Positions 15,838 to 25,408 of a DNA stretch of 64,000 nucleotides are shown piece after piece. A program made the translations under genes and the position numbers. Location of the stretch: contig NC_015167.1 in NCBI RefSeq assembly GCF_000190595.1, positions 2,593,501-2,657,500 on the forward strand, in the 5' to 3' direction. The stretch's first letter is position 1, and each line of letters starts with the position of its first letter. Source of the DNA: Cellulophaga lytica DSM 7489 (GTDB taxonomy: Bacteria; Bacteroidota; Bacteroidia; Flavobacteriales; Flavobacteriaceae). The notes below the pieces were generated by a model. That model saw only the letters and a list, made by a program, of their open reading frames with translations. It did not search any database and was not told the DNA's origin.

Positions 15838-18051
15838 ATGAGTATAAAATTTAAAATTTTAAGTATTGTTTTAGTTGTAGTAAGTTTTGCCTTTGGTCAA
15901 CAACCTGTAGACTACGTAAATCCATTTATAGGAACCTCTAATTTTGGAGCAACAAATCCTGGAGCAATTGCGCCAAGAGGTATGGCAAGTGTATCTCCTT
16001 TTAATGTAGCAGTACAAAAAGATGCTGGTTGGCTGTCTAACCCTTATGTTAAACAATACAATTTTTTAACAGGATTTACGCACGTAAACTTAAGTGGAGT
16101 TGGTTGTCCAGATTTGGGAGTTATTTTAACTATGCCAACTACAGGAGATTTAAAAACAAACCATATGCAATACGGAACCACTTACACAGATGAGGTTTCT
16201 AAAGCAGGCTATTACTCAGTTAACTTATCTAAATACAATATAAAAACAGAACTAACTGCAACAACAAGAGTAGGAGTGTCTAGGTATACATTTCCAGCAG
16301 GAGAATCTAACATACTTTTAAATTTAGGACTTGGCTTAACTAATGAGCAAGGCGCAACGGTAAAAGTGGTATCTAATACAGAAATTGAAGGAATGCGCAC
16401 AGTTGGCTCTTTCTGTTACAATAGTCCAGAACAGGCTTACCCAGTATATTTTGTTGCTAAATTTTCTAGTCCAGCAGATGAGTTTGGAGCTTGGAAAAAA
16501 CCATACAAATATAATGGAGTAGAAGCACAATGGATGGGGTACAATGGTAAAACTAGACTAATGAAAGGCTTTACAAGAGAAGTTGTAGGTGATAGTATTG
16601 GTGCTTATATGCGTTACAATTTTAAAAAGAAAACCACTGTTGAGGTAAAAATTGGTGTGTCTTACGTAAGTATAGAAAATGCTAGGGAAAATTTAGAAAA
16701 AGAAACAGCTAATAAAAATTTTGATGATGTATATGCCACCACAAAAGCGGCATGGAACAAGACTTTGTCTACTGTAGAGGTAAAAGGAGGTTCTGCAGAT
16801 GATAAAACAATATTTTATACAGCTTTATACCATACACAAATACATCCAAATACTTTAAATGATTATAATGGAGATTATCCTGAGATTGCAACAGGTAAAA
16901 TAGGAAATACCAAAGGCACTAGATACACCGTTTTTTCGCTTTGGGATACCTACAGAAATTACCATCCTTTAATGAGTACATTGTACCCAGAGCAACAATC
17001 TAATATGGTAAATAGTATGTTATCTATGTACAAAGAAAATGGTTGGTTGCCCAAATGGGAGTTAAATTCTACAGAAACTTTTACAATGGTAGGTGATCCT
17101 GCGCCAGTTGTAATAGCAGATACATATTTGCGCGGTATTAGAGATTTTAATGTAGAGGAGGCTTATGCAGCAATGGTAAAAGGAGCTACAGAATTAGACA
17201 ATAATCCGTTACGACCAGGTAATAAAGAGTATTGGAAAAATGGATATTTAAGTGTAAACGGAGGAGCTGAAGGTCCTGTTTCTACAACTGAAGAATATAA
17301 TATAGCAGATTTTGCCATTTCTCAACTAGCAAAAGAATTGGGTAAAAAGGCAGACTATAAAAAGTTTTATAATCAATCTTTATCCTATAAAAAATTATTT
17401 GATAGTAAGTTAAAACTACTAAGACCTAAAAATAGTGATGGTAGTTGGTACACACCTTTTGATCCGTATAAAGGTGCAAATTTTGAGAAAAATGTGGGTT
17501 ATATAGAAGGTAATGCTTGGCAATATGCCTTTATGGTTCCCCACGATATTAAAGGCTTAATGAAGCTAATGGGCGGTAAAAAACAATTTGTATCTCACCT
17601 AGATTATATTTTTGATAATAACCAGTTTGATATGGCTAATGAGCCAGATATTGCTTATCCTTTTTTATATAACTACAGCAAAGGAGATGAATGGAAAACT
17701 CAAAAACGTGTGCAGCAATTAATAAATACATATTTTACAAATACACCATCTGGCTTACCAGGTAATGATGATACAGGTACAATGTCTGCTTGGGTGGTAT
17801 ATGCAATGATGGGTATATATCCTGTTAGTCCGGCTACACCAGTTTATACCATAACTACACCCAGGTTTTCATCAGTCACAATTCATTTAAATACTACATA
17901 CTACAAAAACAAAACGTTAACAATTAAACGAACAGGAAATGTTAATGGAAAAATTAACAGTATCCGTTTAGATAATAAAGACCTTAAAGGGTATTTTGTG
18001 TCTCATAAAAACTTACTTAATGGCACTGTTTTAGAAGTAAGACTAGAGTAA
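15838..18051 (+). CDS. GH92 exo-alpha-mannosidase (first copy)
   Basis: 737 residues, typical for GH92. A signal peptide ends around FAFGQ (residue 20) and is followed by the family start VDYVNPFIGT. GH92 enzymes are calcium-dependent inverting exo-alpha-mannosidases with a beta-sandwich and an (alpha/alpha)6 barrel. The WDTYRNYHPL segment, the NEPDIAYPFLYNY stretch and GNDDTGTMSAW (642-652) are the hallmark active-site regions. The NEP motif lacks the HxxYLY pattern usual in alpha-1,2-specific enzymes (here AYPFLY), so linkage specificity is uncertain. It follows GH20 by 4 nt. It differs strongly in sequence from the second GH92 at 23054-25357, implying complementary linkages. Confidence 0.95.
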   Translation: MSIKFKILSIVLVVVSFAFGQQPVDYVNPFIGTSNFGATNPGAIAPRGMASVSPFNVAVQKDAGWLSNPYVKQYNFLTGFTHVNLSGVGCPDLGVILTMPTTGDLKTNHMQYGTTYTDEVSKAGYYSVNLSKYNIKTELTATTRVGVSRYTFPAGESNILLNLGLGLTNEQGATVKVVSNTEIEGMRTVGSFCYNSPEQAYPVYFVAKFSSPADEFGAWKKPYKYNGVEAQWMGYNGKTRLMKGFTREVVGDSIGAYMRYNFKKKTTVEVKIGVSYVSIENARENLEKETANKNFDDVYATTKAAWNKTLSTVEVKGGSADDKTIFYTALYHTQIHPNTLNDYNGDYPEIATGKIGNTKGTRYTVFSLWDTYRNYHPLMSTLYPEQQSNMVNSMLSMYKENGWLPKWELNSTETFTMVGDPAPVVIADTYLRGIRDFNVEEAYAAMVKGATELDNNPLRPGNKEYWKNGYLSVNGGAEGPVSTTEEYNIADFAISQLAKELGKKADYKKFYNQSLSYKKLFDSKLKLLRPKNSDGSWYTPFDPYKGANFEKNVGYIEGNAWQYAFMVPHDIKGLMKLMGGKKQFVSHLDYIFDNNQFDMANEPDIAYPFLYNYSKGDEWKTQKRVQQLINTYFTNTPSGLPGNDDTGTMSAWVVYAMMGIYPVSPATPVYTITTPRFSSVTIHLNTTYYKNKTLTIKRTGNVNGKINSIRLDNKDLKGYFVSHKNLLNGTVLEVRLE

Positions 18052-18157
18052 TAGCTATTGTTTAACAAGTTTTCTTATTTGTAAGTGTCTTATTCTGTAG
18101 TGTTTGTAGGTTTTTGCTGTAGTTATTTTTAAATGCGCATTTGTTTAAGATAAAACT

Positions 18158-18179
18158 GAGGAATTAATAATTAAGCCTC
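18158..18179 (+). terminator. Weak candidate terminator hairpin after the GH20-GH92 genes
   Basis: GAGG at 18158-18161 pairs with CCTC at 18176-18179, with TTAAT/ATTAA inside. The T run that follows is short and interrupted. It lies in the 271-nt space before susC. No exact TAnnTTTG element was found in this space, so whether susC has its own promoter here is open. Confidence 0.3.
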
Positions 18180-18322
18180 TGTATTTTTAACACCTCCTTA
18201 TATTGTCGCTTAGCTTTTCCACAAAGTTGTTAGTCGAATTAATTTCTGCTTTTAACATTAATACGTAAAATTTAAAGTTAAATTAACTAATAACTAACTT
18301 AACAATTAAAACTCATTTAAGT

Positions 18323-21300
18323 ATGCAAAAACAAACACATTACTTATTGTTGTTTGTGCTATTTCTCCTTACTAGTGGTATGGTAGCGCAAAACAAAACT
18401 GTGACTGGTACGGTTACAGATGAAGCAGGAGTACCTTTACTAGGGGTTAATGTTTTAGAAAAAGGAACATCTAATGGTACATCTACAGATTTTGATGGTA
18501 AATACACAATAACTGTAGCAAGTAACTCTTCAATATTAGAGTTTACTTCTATAGGTTATACTGCAAAAAGTGCTGCAGTAGCAGGGAAAACTACACTTAA
18601 CGTTTCTTTAGTTGAAGATGCAGAGCAATTAGGCGAAGTAGTTGTAACAGCTTTAGGTATTAAAAAAGAAGCAAAGGCATTAGGGTATTCTTTAACAGAA
18701 GTTGGAGGAGACGAGCTATCTAATGTAAAACAAGTTAGTGCAATTAACTCATTACAAGGTAAGGTTGCAGGTGTAAATATTACCCAAAACTCAACCGGTG
18801 CTGCTGGTTCTAGTAGAGTTATTATTCGTGGTAACAGTACATTAACAGGTAACAACCAACCTTTGTATGTTGTAGATGGTATTCCTATTGGTAATGAAAA
18901 TAGTGGATCTGCAGATTTGTATGGTGGTAGTGACGGAGGTGACGGTATCTCTAGTATAAATCCAGACGATATAGCATCTGTAAGTGTACTAAAAGGTGGT
19001 GCAGCTGCAGCTCTTTATGGTTCTAGAGCAGGTAATGGTGTAATTATTATTACAACAAAAAAAGGTACCCAGAAAAAAGGATTGGGTGTAGAAATTAGTA
19101 GCTCTGTTACTTTTGATGAGGTAGATACTTCTTTAACAGATTTTCAAACATCATATGGACAAGGTACAAGGGGTAGAGTACCTGCTAACCAGTCTGAAGC
19201 TTTTGATTTAGGATTGTCTTCTTGGGGTCCAAAATTAGATGGTTCTAGCGTTGTACAATGGGATGGGCAAGAAAGACCTTATTCTTATGTAGGCGATAAC
19301 AGAGATCACTTTTACAGAACAGGTACTACGTTTATAAACACAATAGCAATTACAAGTGGTTCTGAAAAAATGAGTTACAGGCTTTCTGTATCTGACTTAG
19401 ATAATGAAGATATTGTGCCTAACTCAGGTATTAACAGAAAATCATTTTCTTTAAATACAAGTGCTGTATTAGCAGACAAGTTAACAAGTCAGGTTAATGT
19501 AAAATATATTGTAGAAAATGTGAACAACAGACCAAGATTGTCTGATGCTCCTGGAAATGCAAACTATACTGTTGCATTATTATCTCCAAACGTAGATGTA
19601 CGTGATATGAATCCGGGTGCAAACCCAGATGGGTCAGAAAGAGGATACTCTGCAAACATTTACTCGCAAAACCCTTATTTTTCTGCATACAATTTTAGTA
19701 ATGAAGATTTAAAAAACAGAATTATAGCATCTACATCTTTACGTTATGATATTTTAGATTGGTTGTATGCATCTACACGTGTTGGTGTGGATCATTACAC
19801 AAGAAAATCTACATCTATAGAGCCTTGGGGAACAGCATACAAACTTTTAGGAGGTATGAACGAGACTGAAGGTAGATATACACAAATAGATGCTGATGTA
19901 ATGCTAGGTATAGAGAAAAGTATAACAGATAAGTTTGCTGTTGATGGGTTGGTTGGTGCAAATACAAACCACGTTAAGTCAGAAACTTTAATTTTAGGAG
20001 GAGACAATTTTGTTGTTCCTGGTTTTGAAGATATATCTAACCTTAGAGACCAAAGTAGAAGTAGAGAATTTCAAGAAAGAAAAATTTCTGGTATTTATGG
20101 ATCTTTAGGATTTTCATATGATAAATGGGCTTACTTAACTTTTACAGGAAGAAACGATTGGTTTTCTACATTATCTTACCCAGGCAAAACTACACCTAAT
20201 GACGAGTTTTACTTCTCTGTAAATACAAGTGTTATTTTATCAGATTTATTAGAACTACCTAACTTTATAGACTTTTTAAAAATTAGAGGAGGTTATTCTG
20301 GTGTAGCTGGTGGTGGAGACATTGCTTATCAATTAGCACCAACATACCAAATTTTTGGACAAGGTCATCAAGGGCAAACTTTAGGTAGAATTAACGGAAA
20401 CTCTGTTCCTAACCCAAATTTAGTTCCTTGGGAAAAAGACGAAACAGAAATTGGTTTAGATCTTAGACTTTTTGGAAACAGACTTTCTTTTGATATTGCT
20501 TATTACCAAAATGAAACTTCTAAGGATATTGTAAATATATCTACATCTGTATTTTCTGGTTATGAAAGTGCAACGGCTAACATTGGTAAGTTAGAAAATA
20601 AAGGTATAGAGTTTTTAATTTCTGGTACACCAATACAAACAGATAATTTTAGCTGGAACACAAGCTTTAACGGGTCTTATAATAAAAGTGAAGTTACTGC
20701 TACTAATGATGAGGGTACACCAATTAGCTTAGATGAGCCAAGAACACAAAACGCAAGAATTACACACGTTGTAGGTGAGCCTTATGGTTCTATAGTAGGT
20801 GTATCTTATAATAGAGATGATGCTGGTAACATTATTTATGATATAAACTCAGAAGGTGTGCCAATTGCACAAGAAGGAGAGCGTAAAATATTAGGAGAAG
20901 GTGTACCACCATTAACTTTAGGTTGGAGTAATACCTTTAGATATAAAGATTTTAGCTTAGGCTTTTTAATTGACGGTAAATTTGGCGGACAATTATTGTC
21001 TGGTACTAATGCTTTAGGTTACAGTACAGGTTTACACAAAGAAACTTTAAAAGGCAGAGAAAACGGATTAGTAGTTACTGGTATAGACGGTGACACTGGT
21101 CAAGAATTTACAACTACTGTTGCACCAGAAGATTTACAAACATACTATGGAAGAATTAGTCGTATTGCAGAGGAATTTGTAGAAGACTCTGATTACATAA
21201 AGTTTAGAGAGTTTAGTTTAGGGTATTCATTACCAGAAAAAATGCTAGAAAAAACATTTATAAGTAGTGTAAATGTATCAGTAATAGCAAGAAACTTATT

Positions 21301-21430
21301 CTACATTTCAAGAAGTATAGATAATGTAGATCCAGAAAGTACATACAACTCAGGTAACTCACAAGGTTTAGAATATTTTGGTGTACCATCAACTAGAAAC
21401 TATGGTTTTAGTCTAAATGTAAAATTTTAA
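18323..21430 (+). CDS. SusC/RagA-type TonB-dependent outer-membrane transporter (first pair)
   Basis: 1035 residues. A signal peptide (about 1-22, ending VAQ) is followed by a carboxypeptidase-regulatory-like domain (VTGTVTDEAGVPLLGVNV, DFDGKYTI), a short TonB box region (EVVVTALGIKKEAKALGYS), the plug domain (SLQGKVAGVNITQ, IIRGNSTLTG, PLYVVDGIPIGN) and a beta-barrel ending in SLNVKF with a terminal Phe. It forms the pore of a SusCD complex that imports large glycan fragments using TonB energy. The SusD partner starts 4 nt downstream. Its position between two GH92 genes points to mannose-rich oligosaccharides as cargo. Confidence 0.95.
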   Translation: MQKQTHYLLLFVLFLLTSGMVAQNKTVTGTVTDEAGVPLLGVNVLEKGTSNGTSTDFDGKYTITVASNSSILEFTSIGYTAKSAAVAGKTTLNVSLVEDAEQLGEVVVTALGIKKEAKALGYSLTEVGGDELSNVKQVSAINSLQGKVAGVNITQNSTGAAGSSRVIIRGNSTLTGNNQPLYVVDGIPIGNENSGSADLYGGSDGGDGISSINPDDIASVSVLKGGAAAALYGSRAGNGVIIITTKKGTQKKGLGVEISSSVTFDEVDTSLTDFQTSYGQGTRGRVPANQSEAFDLGLSSWGPKLDGSSVVQWDGQERPYSYVGDNRDHFYRTGTTFINTIAITSGSEKMSYRLSVSDLDNEDIVPNSGINRKSFSLNTSAVLADKLTSQVNVKYIVENVNNRPRLSDAPGNANYTVALLSPNVDVRDMNPGANPDGSERGYSANIYSQNPYFSAYNFSNEDLKNRIIASTSLRYDILDWLYASTRVGVDHYTRKSTSIEPWGTAYKLLGGMNETEGRYTQIDADVMLGIEKSITDKFAVDGLVGANTNHVKSETLILGGDNFVVPGFEDISNLRDQSRSREFQERKISGIYGSLGFSYDKWAYLTFTGRNDWFSTLSYPGKTTPNDEFYFSVNTSVILSDLLELPNFIDFLKIRGGYSGVAGGGDIAYQLAPTYQIFGQGHQGQTLGRINGNSVPNPNLVPWEKDETEIGLDLRLFGNRLSFDIAYYQNETSKDIVNISTSVFSGYESATANIGKLENKGIEFLISGTPIQTDNFSWNTSFNGSYNKSEVTATNDEGTPISLDEPRTQNARITHVVGEPYGSIVGVSYNRDDAGNIIYDINSEGVPIAQEGERKILGEGVPPLTLGWSNTFRYKDFSLGFLIDGKFGGQLLSGTNALGYSTGLHKETLKGRENGLVVTGIDGDTGQEFTTTVAPEDLQTYYGRISRIAEEFVEDSDYIKFREFSLGYSLPEKMLEKTFISSVNVSVIARNLFYISRSIDNVDPESTYNSGNSQGLEYFGVPSTRNYGFSLNVKF

Positions 21431-21434
21431 GAAC

Positions 21435-22919
21435 ATGAGAAAAATATTATTTATATTATCATTTGTATTAGTTCTTGGAGCCTGTGATAAAGGTTTTGAA
21501 GAGCTAAACGTTAACCCAACAGCACCAAATCAGGTGCCGGCTACCACTAAGCTTAGTGCTGCTCAACTATACACATCAGGTGAACGTTATGAGAACTGGA
21601 GAGCAAATTTAATATACTCTTCTACAATGATGCAGCATTTATCTACAACAGCAGGCTATTGGTCTGGAGATAAATATACATGGAACAAAGGCTATGCATC
21701 TTCTATGATAGATCGTATTTACGGTAATGCTATAAAAACCGTAGAGGATATGCTTGTTCAATTAGATGAAGAAGAACAGCCAGAAGAAATGAAAGCTATT
21801 ACTAGAATAATGAGAGTTTTTATTTACCACAGATTAACAGATTTGTATGGTGATGTTCCTTACTCTGAAGCTGGTAAAGCGGTACTAACAGGAAACCTAA
21901 CTCCTAAATATGACAAGCAGAGTGATATTTATGCAGATATGCTAAAAGAGTTAGAAGAGTCTGTTGCAGTATTAGGTACCGGAGTTTCTGGTTTTGGAGA
22001 TGCAGATTTAATGTTTCAAGGAGATCAATCTCAATGGAAAAAATTTGGAAATTCTATGATGCTAAGGTTAGGTCTACGCTTAATAAAAGTAGATCCTGCT
22101 GCGGCTGAGGCTTGGGCAACTAAAGCAATAGCTGGTGGCGTAATGGAATCTAATGATGATATTGCATACATACAACATACTGCTGGCCCAGAGGGAATAA
22201 ATAAAAACGGTAACGGAGAAGTTTTTACAGCAGATAGCAACCCTAGAATGAGTAAAACGTTTATAGACTTTTTACAGGGAGATCCTAGACTGCCAATTTT
22301 AGCAGCTCGTAAAAGTGATGGTAGTACTAATGTTGCAGATTTAAAAGGTTTGCCAAACGGATTAGATAGCCAGTTATTAGAGGAGTCTACAGGAGAAAAA
22401 GATACAGATTTATATGCAGAACCTAACAGAAGTATTATTACTGGTGAAGGTGCGCCAATGTTTTTTCAGACTTATGCTGAGGTAGAGTTTATGCTTGCAG
22501 AAGCAGCAGAGCGTTGGGGGTTAGCAGGTGGTAATGCAGAAGCACACTACAATGCAGGAGTAAGAGCAGCAATGAAAATGTTAGCAATTTATGGTGATGC
22601 CGCTATTATAGATGATGCAGATATAGATGCTTATTTAACAGCAAACCCGTTTGATGCAGCAAATGCATTAGAGCAAATTAACACCCAATATTGGGCTGCA
22701 ACTTTTTTAAATGAGTATGAAGCTTTTGCTAATTGGAGGAGAACAGGTTTCCCTAACCTAACACCAACAAATTATCCTGGTAATGAAACAGGAGGTACAA
22801 TACCAAGAAGGTTAACGTACTCTACAAGCGAGCAAAGTAATAACCCAGACAACTATGCTGCGGCAATTGCATCTCAAGGTCCAGATGTACTTACCACAAG
22901 AGTATGGTGGGATAAATAG
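21435..22919 (+). CDS. SusD/RagB-type surface glycan-binding lipoprotein (SusD-like_2)
   Basis: 494 residues with lipobox LGAC (Cys 16), an outer-surface lipoprotein forming the lid of the SusC pore. The mature start CDKGFEELNVNPTAPN and the early segments QHLSTTAGYW and MRVFIYHRLTDLYGDVPYSEAG fit the SusD-like_2 subgroup rich in TPR helices. The C-terminal WAATFLNEYEAFANWRRTGFP segment, split here over two groups of residues (WAATFLN and EAFANWRRTGFP), is characteristic. It follows its SusC by 4 nt and is ended by a good terminator at 22951-22978, so the next GH92 needs its own promoter or read-through. Confidence 0.93.
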   Translation: MRKILFILSFVLVLGACDKGFEELNVNPTAPNQVPATTKLSAAQLYTSGERYENWRANLIYSSTMMQHLSTTAGYWSGDKYTWNKGYASSMIDRIYGNAIKTVEDMLVQLDEEEQPEEMKAITRIMRVFIYHRLTDLYGDVPYSEAGKAVLTGNLTPKYDKQSDIYADMLKELEESVAVLGTGVSGFGDADLMFQGDQSQWKKFGNSMMLRLGLRLIKVDPAAAEAWATKAIAGGVMESNDDIAYIQHTAGPEGINKNGNGEVFTADSNPRMSKTFIDFLQGDPRLPILAARKSDGSTNVADLKGLPNGLDSQLLEESTGEKDTDLYAEPNRSIITGEGAPMFFQTYAEVEFMLAEAAERWGLAGGNAEAHYNAGVRAAMKMLAIYGDAAIIDDADIDAYLTANPFDAANALEQINTQYWAATFLNEYEAFANWRRTGFPNLTPTNYPGNETGGTIPRRLTYSTSEQSNNPDNYAAAIASQGPDVLTTRVWWDK

Positions 22920-22950
22920 TTTTTTAGTGTAATTATTTAGTTTTTTAAGG

Positions 22951-22978
22951 GGAGGAAAATTATTCCTCCTCTTTTTTT
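22951..22978 (+). terminator. Rho-independent terminator after SusD
   Basis: A 7-bp GC-rich stem (GGAGGAA at 22951-22957 with TTCCTCC at 22963-22969) with a 5-nt loop is followed by CTC and seven T. It lies 31 nt after the susD stop. Confidence 0.8.
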
Positions 22979-23053
22979 AGTTAAAATACGGCACAAATAA
23001 CCTTAAATTAGTAAAATATTATCCATAAAAAATAGTGTAAACAATCTCAAAAA

Positions 23054-25357
23054 ATGAAATTAATAAAAATACTTTTTCCCCTAATTGTACTTGTAACAAC
23101 TGCTGTAGTAGCACAATCTAACACGGGAGTTTCTTATGTAGATTATGTAAACCCATTGGTAGGTTCAGACTCAGAGTTTGCATTGTCTAACGGTAATACT
23201 TACCCTGCAATAGCTACACCGTGGGGAATGAACTTTTGGACGCCCCAAACTGGTAAAATGGGAGACGGCTGGGGATATACCTACGATGCTTTAAAACTTA
23301 GAGGTTTTAAACAAACCCACCAACCAAGTCCGTGGATTAATGATTATGCAGCATTTTCATTATTTCCAGAAACAGGAAAATTAAAAATTAATGAGGACGA
23401 GAGAGCTTCTTGGTATTCACACAAAGCAGAAATTAGTAAACCACATTACTACAGTGCTTACTTGGCAGACTATGATGTAACTACAGAAATTACACCAACA
23501 GAAAGAGGCGCCCAATTTAGGTTTACGTTTCCTGAGTCTAAAAAATCTCATATTCTTGTAGATGGTTTTTTTAAAGGTTCTATGGTAAAAATAATACCAG
23601 AAGAGCGCAAAATTATTGGGTATTGTAGAAATAATAGTGGTGGCGTACCGGGTAATTTTCACAATTATTTTGTTTTAGTTTTTGATAAAGATTTTGATGA
23701 GATTTTAACTTGGAAAAAAGAAAAGGAAGAAAAAGAACAAACATCTTATAATAAGGTAGCAGAGGGTTACCACGTTGGTGCAGCTATCAGTTTTTCAACA
23801 AAAGATGGGGAACAAGTTACAGCAAAAGTAGCATCGTCTTTTATTAGTTTAGAGCAAGCAGAAATCAACCTAAAAAGAGAAATAGGAGATGATACTTTTA
23901 ATCAGACTAAAGAAAAAGCTGCTGCAGCTTGGAATAAAGAGTTAGGCCGTATGGAGGTTGCAGGTGGTACTGTAGAAGAATACAGAACATTTTACACCGC
24001 TTTGTACAGAGTTTTATTGTTTCCAAGAAAGTTTTATGAGCTAAATGCAGCTAATGAAATAGTACATTACAGTCCATATAACGGAGAAGTTTTACCTGGT
24101 TATATGTTTACAGATAATGGCTTTTGGGATACATTTAGAGCTGTTTTTCCATTTTTCACAATAATGTATCCAGAGTATTTAAGCAATGTAATGCAAGGCC
24201 TTGTAAATACGTATAATGAAAGTGGTTGGTTACCAGAGTGGGCCAGCCCTGGACATAGAGATTGTATGATAGGGTCTAACTCTGCTATAAACATTGCTGA
24301 TGCTTATTTAAGAGGTATTAGAGGGTATGATATTGAAACCTTGTATGAAGCCGTTGTTAAAAATTCAACCCGTAAAGGACCTGTTAATTCTGTTGGTCGT
24401 TTTGGAGCTGAATTTTATAATAATTTAGGATATGTGCCTTATGATGTTGGCGTAAATGAAAATGCAGCACGTACTTTAGAGTATGCTTTTGCAGATTGGA
24501 GTATTGCAGAATTGGGAGAAGCATTAGGAAAGCCTAAAAAACAGGTTAAGTTATTTAGAGAACGATCTTTAAATTATAAAAATGTATTTGATCCTAAAAT
24601 AGGTTTTATGCGTGGTAAAAATAAAGATGGTTCATGGGCAACTACATATACACCAGACAAATGGGGAGATGCTTTTACAGAAGGTGCTGCTTGGCACTGG
24701 ACGTGGTGTGTTTTTCATGATCCGTTAGGTTTAGCAGAAGACTTTGGAGGTGTAGCTAAAATGCGCTCTAGGTTAGACGATGTTTTTACTGCAGCACCCA
24801 CTTTTAATGACTCTTACTACGGACAACAAATACACGAAATTACAGAAATGCTGGTTGCAGATATGGGGCAATATGCACACGGAAACCAACCTATACAGCA
24901 CGCAATTTATTTGTACAATTGGTTAGAACAACCTTGGAAAACACAAATGCACGTGCGTAATGTAATGGATAAGTTATATTCTTCTGCACCAGATGGTTTA
25001 TGTGGTGATGAAGATAACGGGCAAACATCTGCCTGGTATGTGTTTTCTGCTGCTGGTTTTTATCCTGTAACTCCAGGAACTGGAGAATATGCTTTGGGTA
25101 GTCCGTTGTTTAAAAGTGTAAAAATGCATTTAAGAAACGGTAAAACATTTACAGTTAATGCCCCAAATAATAGTAAAGAAAATATTTATATTGATGAGGT
25201 ACAGAAAAACGGAAATAGCTATACTAAAAACTACATTACGTATGATGATATTATGAGTGGTGCAACTTATAATTTTAGTATGAAAAACACACCAAACAAG
25301 AGTAGAGGAACGGCTAAGGAAGCTAAACCATACTCAATGTCTGTAACAAAAAAATAG
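23054..25357 (+). CDS. GH92 exo-alpha-mannosidase (second copy)
   Basis: 767 residues. The signal peptide ends near VVAQ (about residue 20) and the family start is VDYVNPLVGSDSEF. GH92 landmarks are WGYTYDALKLRGFKQTHQPSPWINDY in two parts (the THQPSPWI motif), WDTFRAVFPFF, EGAAWHWTW, HGNQPIQHAIYLYNW and GDEDNGQTSAW (from 651). The NQP in place of NEP with HAIYLY retained is close to the alpha-1,2-mannosidase pattern, though substrate linkage cannot be fixed from sequence alone. A Lys-rich tail follows the fold. The gene comes after a terminator, with no exact -7 consensus in the 75 nt between, and ends in convergent orientation with the coiled-coil protein gene. Confidence 0.94.
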   Translation: MKLIKILFPLIVLVTTAVVAQSNTGVSYVDYVNPLVGSDSEFALSNGNTYPAIATPWGMNFWTPQTGKMGDGWGYTYDALKLRGFKQTHQPSPWINDYAAFSLFPETGKLKINEDERASWYSHKAEISKPHYYSAYLADYDVTTEITPTERGAQFRFTFPESKKSHILVDGFFKGSMVKIIPEERKIIGYCRNNSGGVPGNFHNYFVLVFDKDFDEILTWKKEKEEKEQTSYNKVAEGYHVGAAISFSTKDGEQVTAKVASSFISLEQAEINLKREIGDDTFNQTKEKAAAAWNKELGRMEVAGGTVEEYRTFYTALYRVLLFPRKFYELNAANEIVHYSPYNGEVLPGYMFTDNGFWDTFRAVFPFFTIMYPEYLSNVMQGLVNTYNESGWLPEWASPGHRDCMIGSNSAINIADAYLRGIRGYDIETLYEAVVKNSTRKGPVNSVGRFGAEFYNNLGYVPYDVGVNENAARTLEYAFADWSIAELGEALGKPKKQVKLFRERSLNYKNVFDPKIGFMRGKNKDGSWATTYTPDKWGDAFTEGAAWHWTWCVFHDPLGLAEDFGGVAKMRSRLDDVFTAAPTFNDSYYGQQIHEITEMLVADMGQYAHGNQPIQHAIYLYNWLEQPWKTQMHVRNVMDKLYSSAPDGLCGDEDNGQTSAWYVFSAAGFYPVTPGTGEYALGSPLFKSVKMHLRNGKTFTVNAPNNSKENIYIDEVQKNGNSYTKNYITYDDIMSGATYNFSMKNTPNKSRGTAKEAKPYSMSVTKK

Positions 25358-25371
25358 TTTATAAAATTAAG

Positions 25372-25408
25372 AACTGGGTTGTGCTTTACTTAAGGCATAA
25401 CCCAAGTT
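25372..25408. terminator. Possible bidirectional hairpin between convergent genes
   Basis: GGGTTGTGC at 25376-25384 and GCATAACCC at 25395-25403 pair with one wobble and are extended by AACT/AAGTT. No long T run follows on either strand, so termination is uncertain. The minus-strand gene stop (25390-25392) lies in the loop. Confidence 0.35.
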
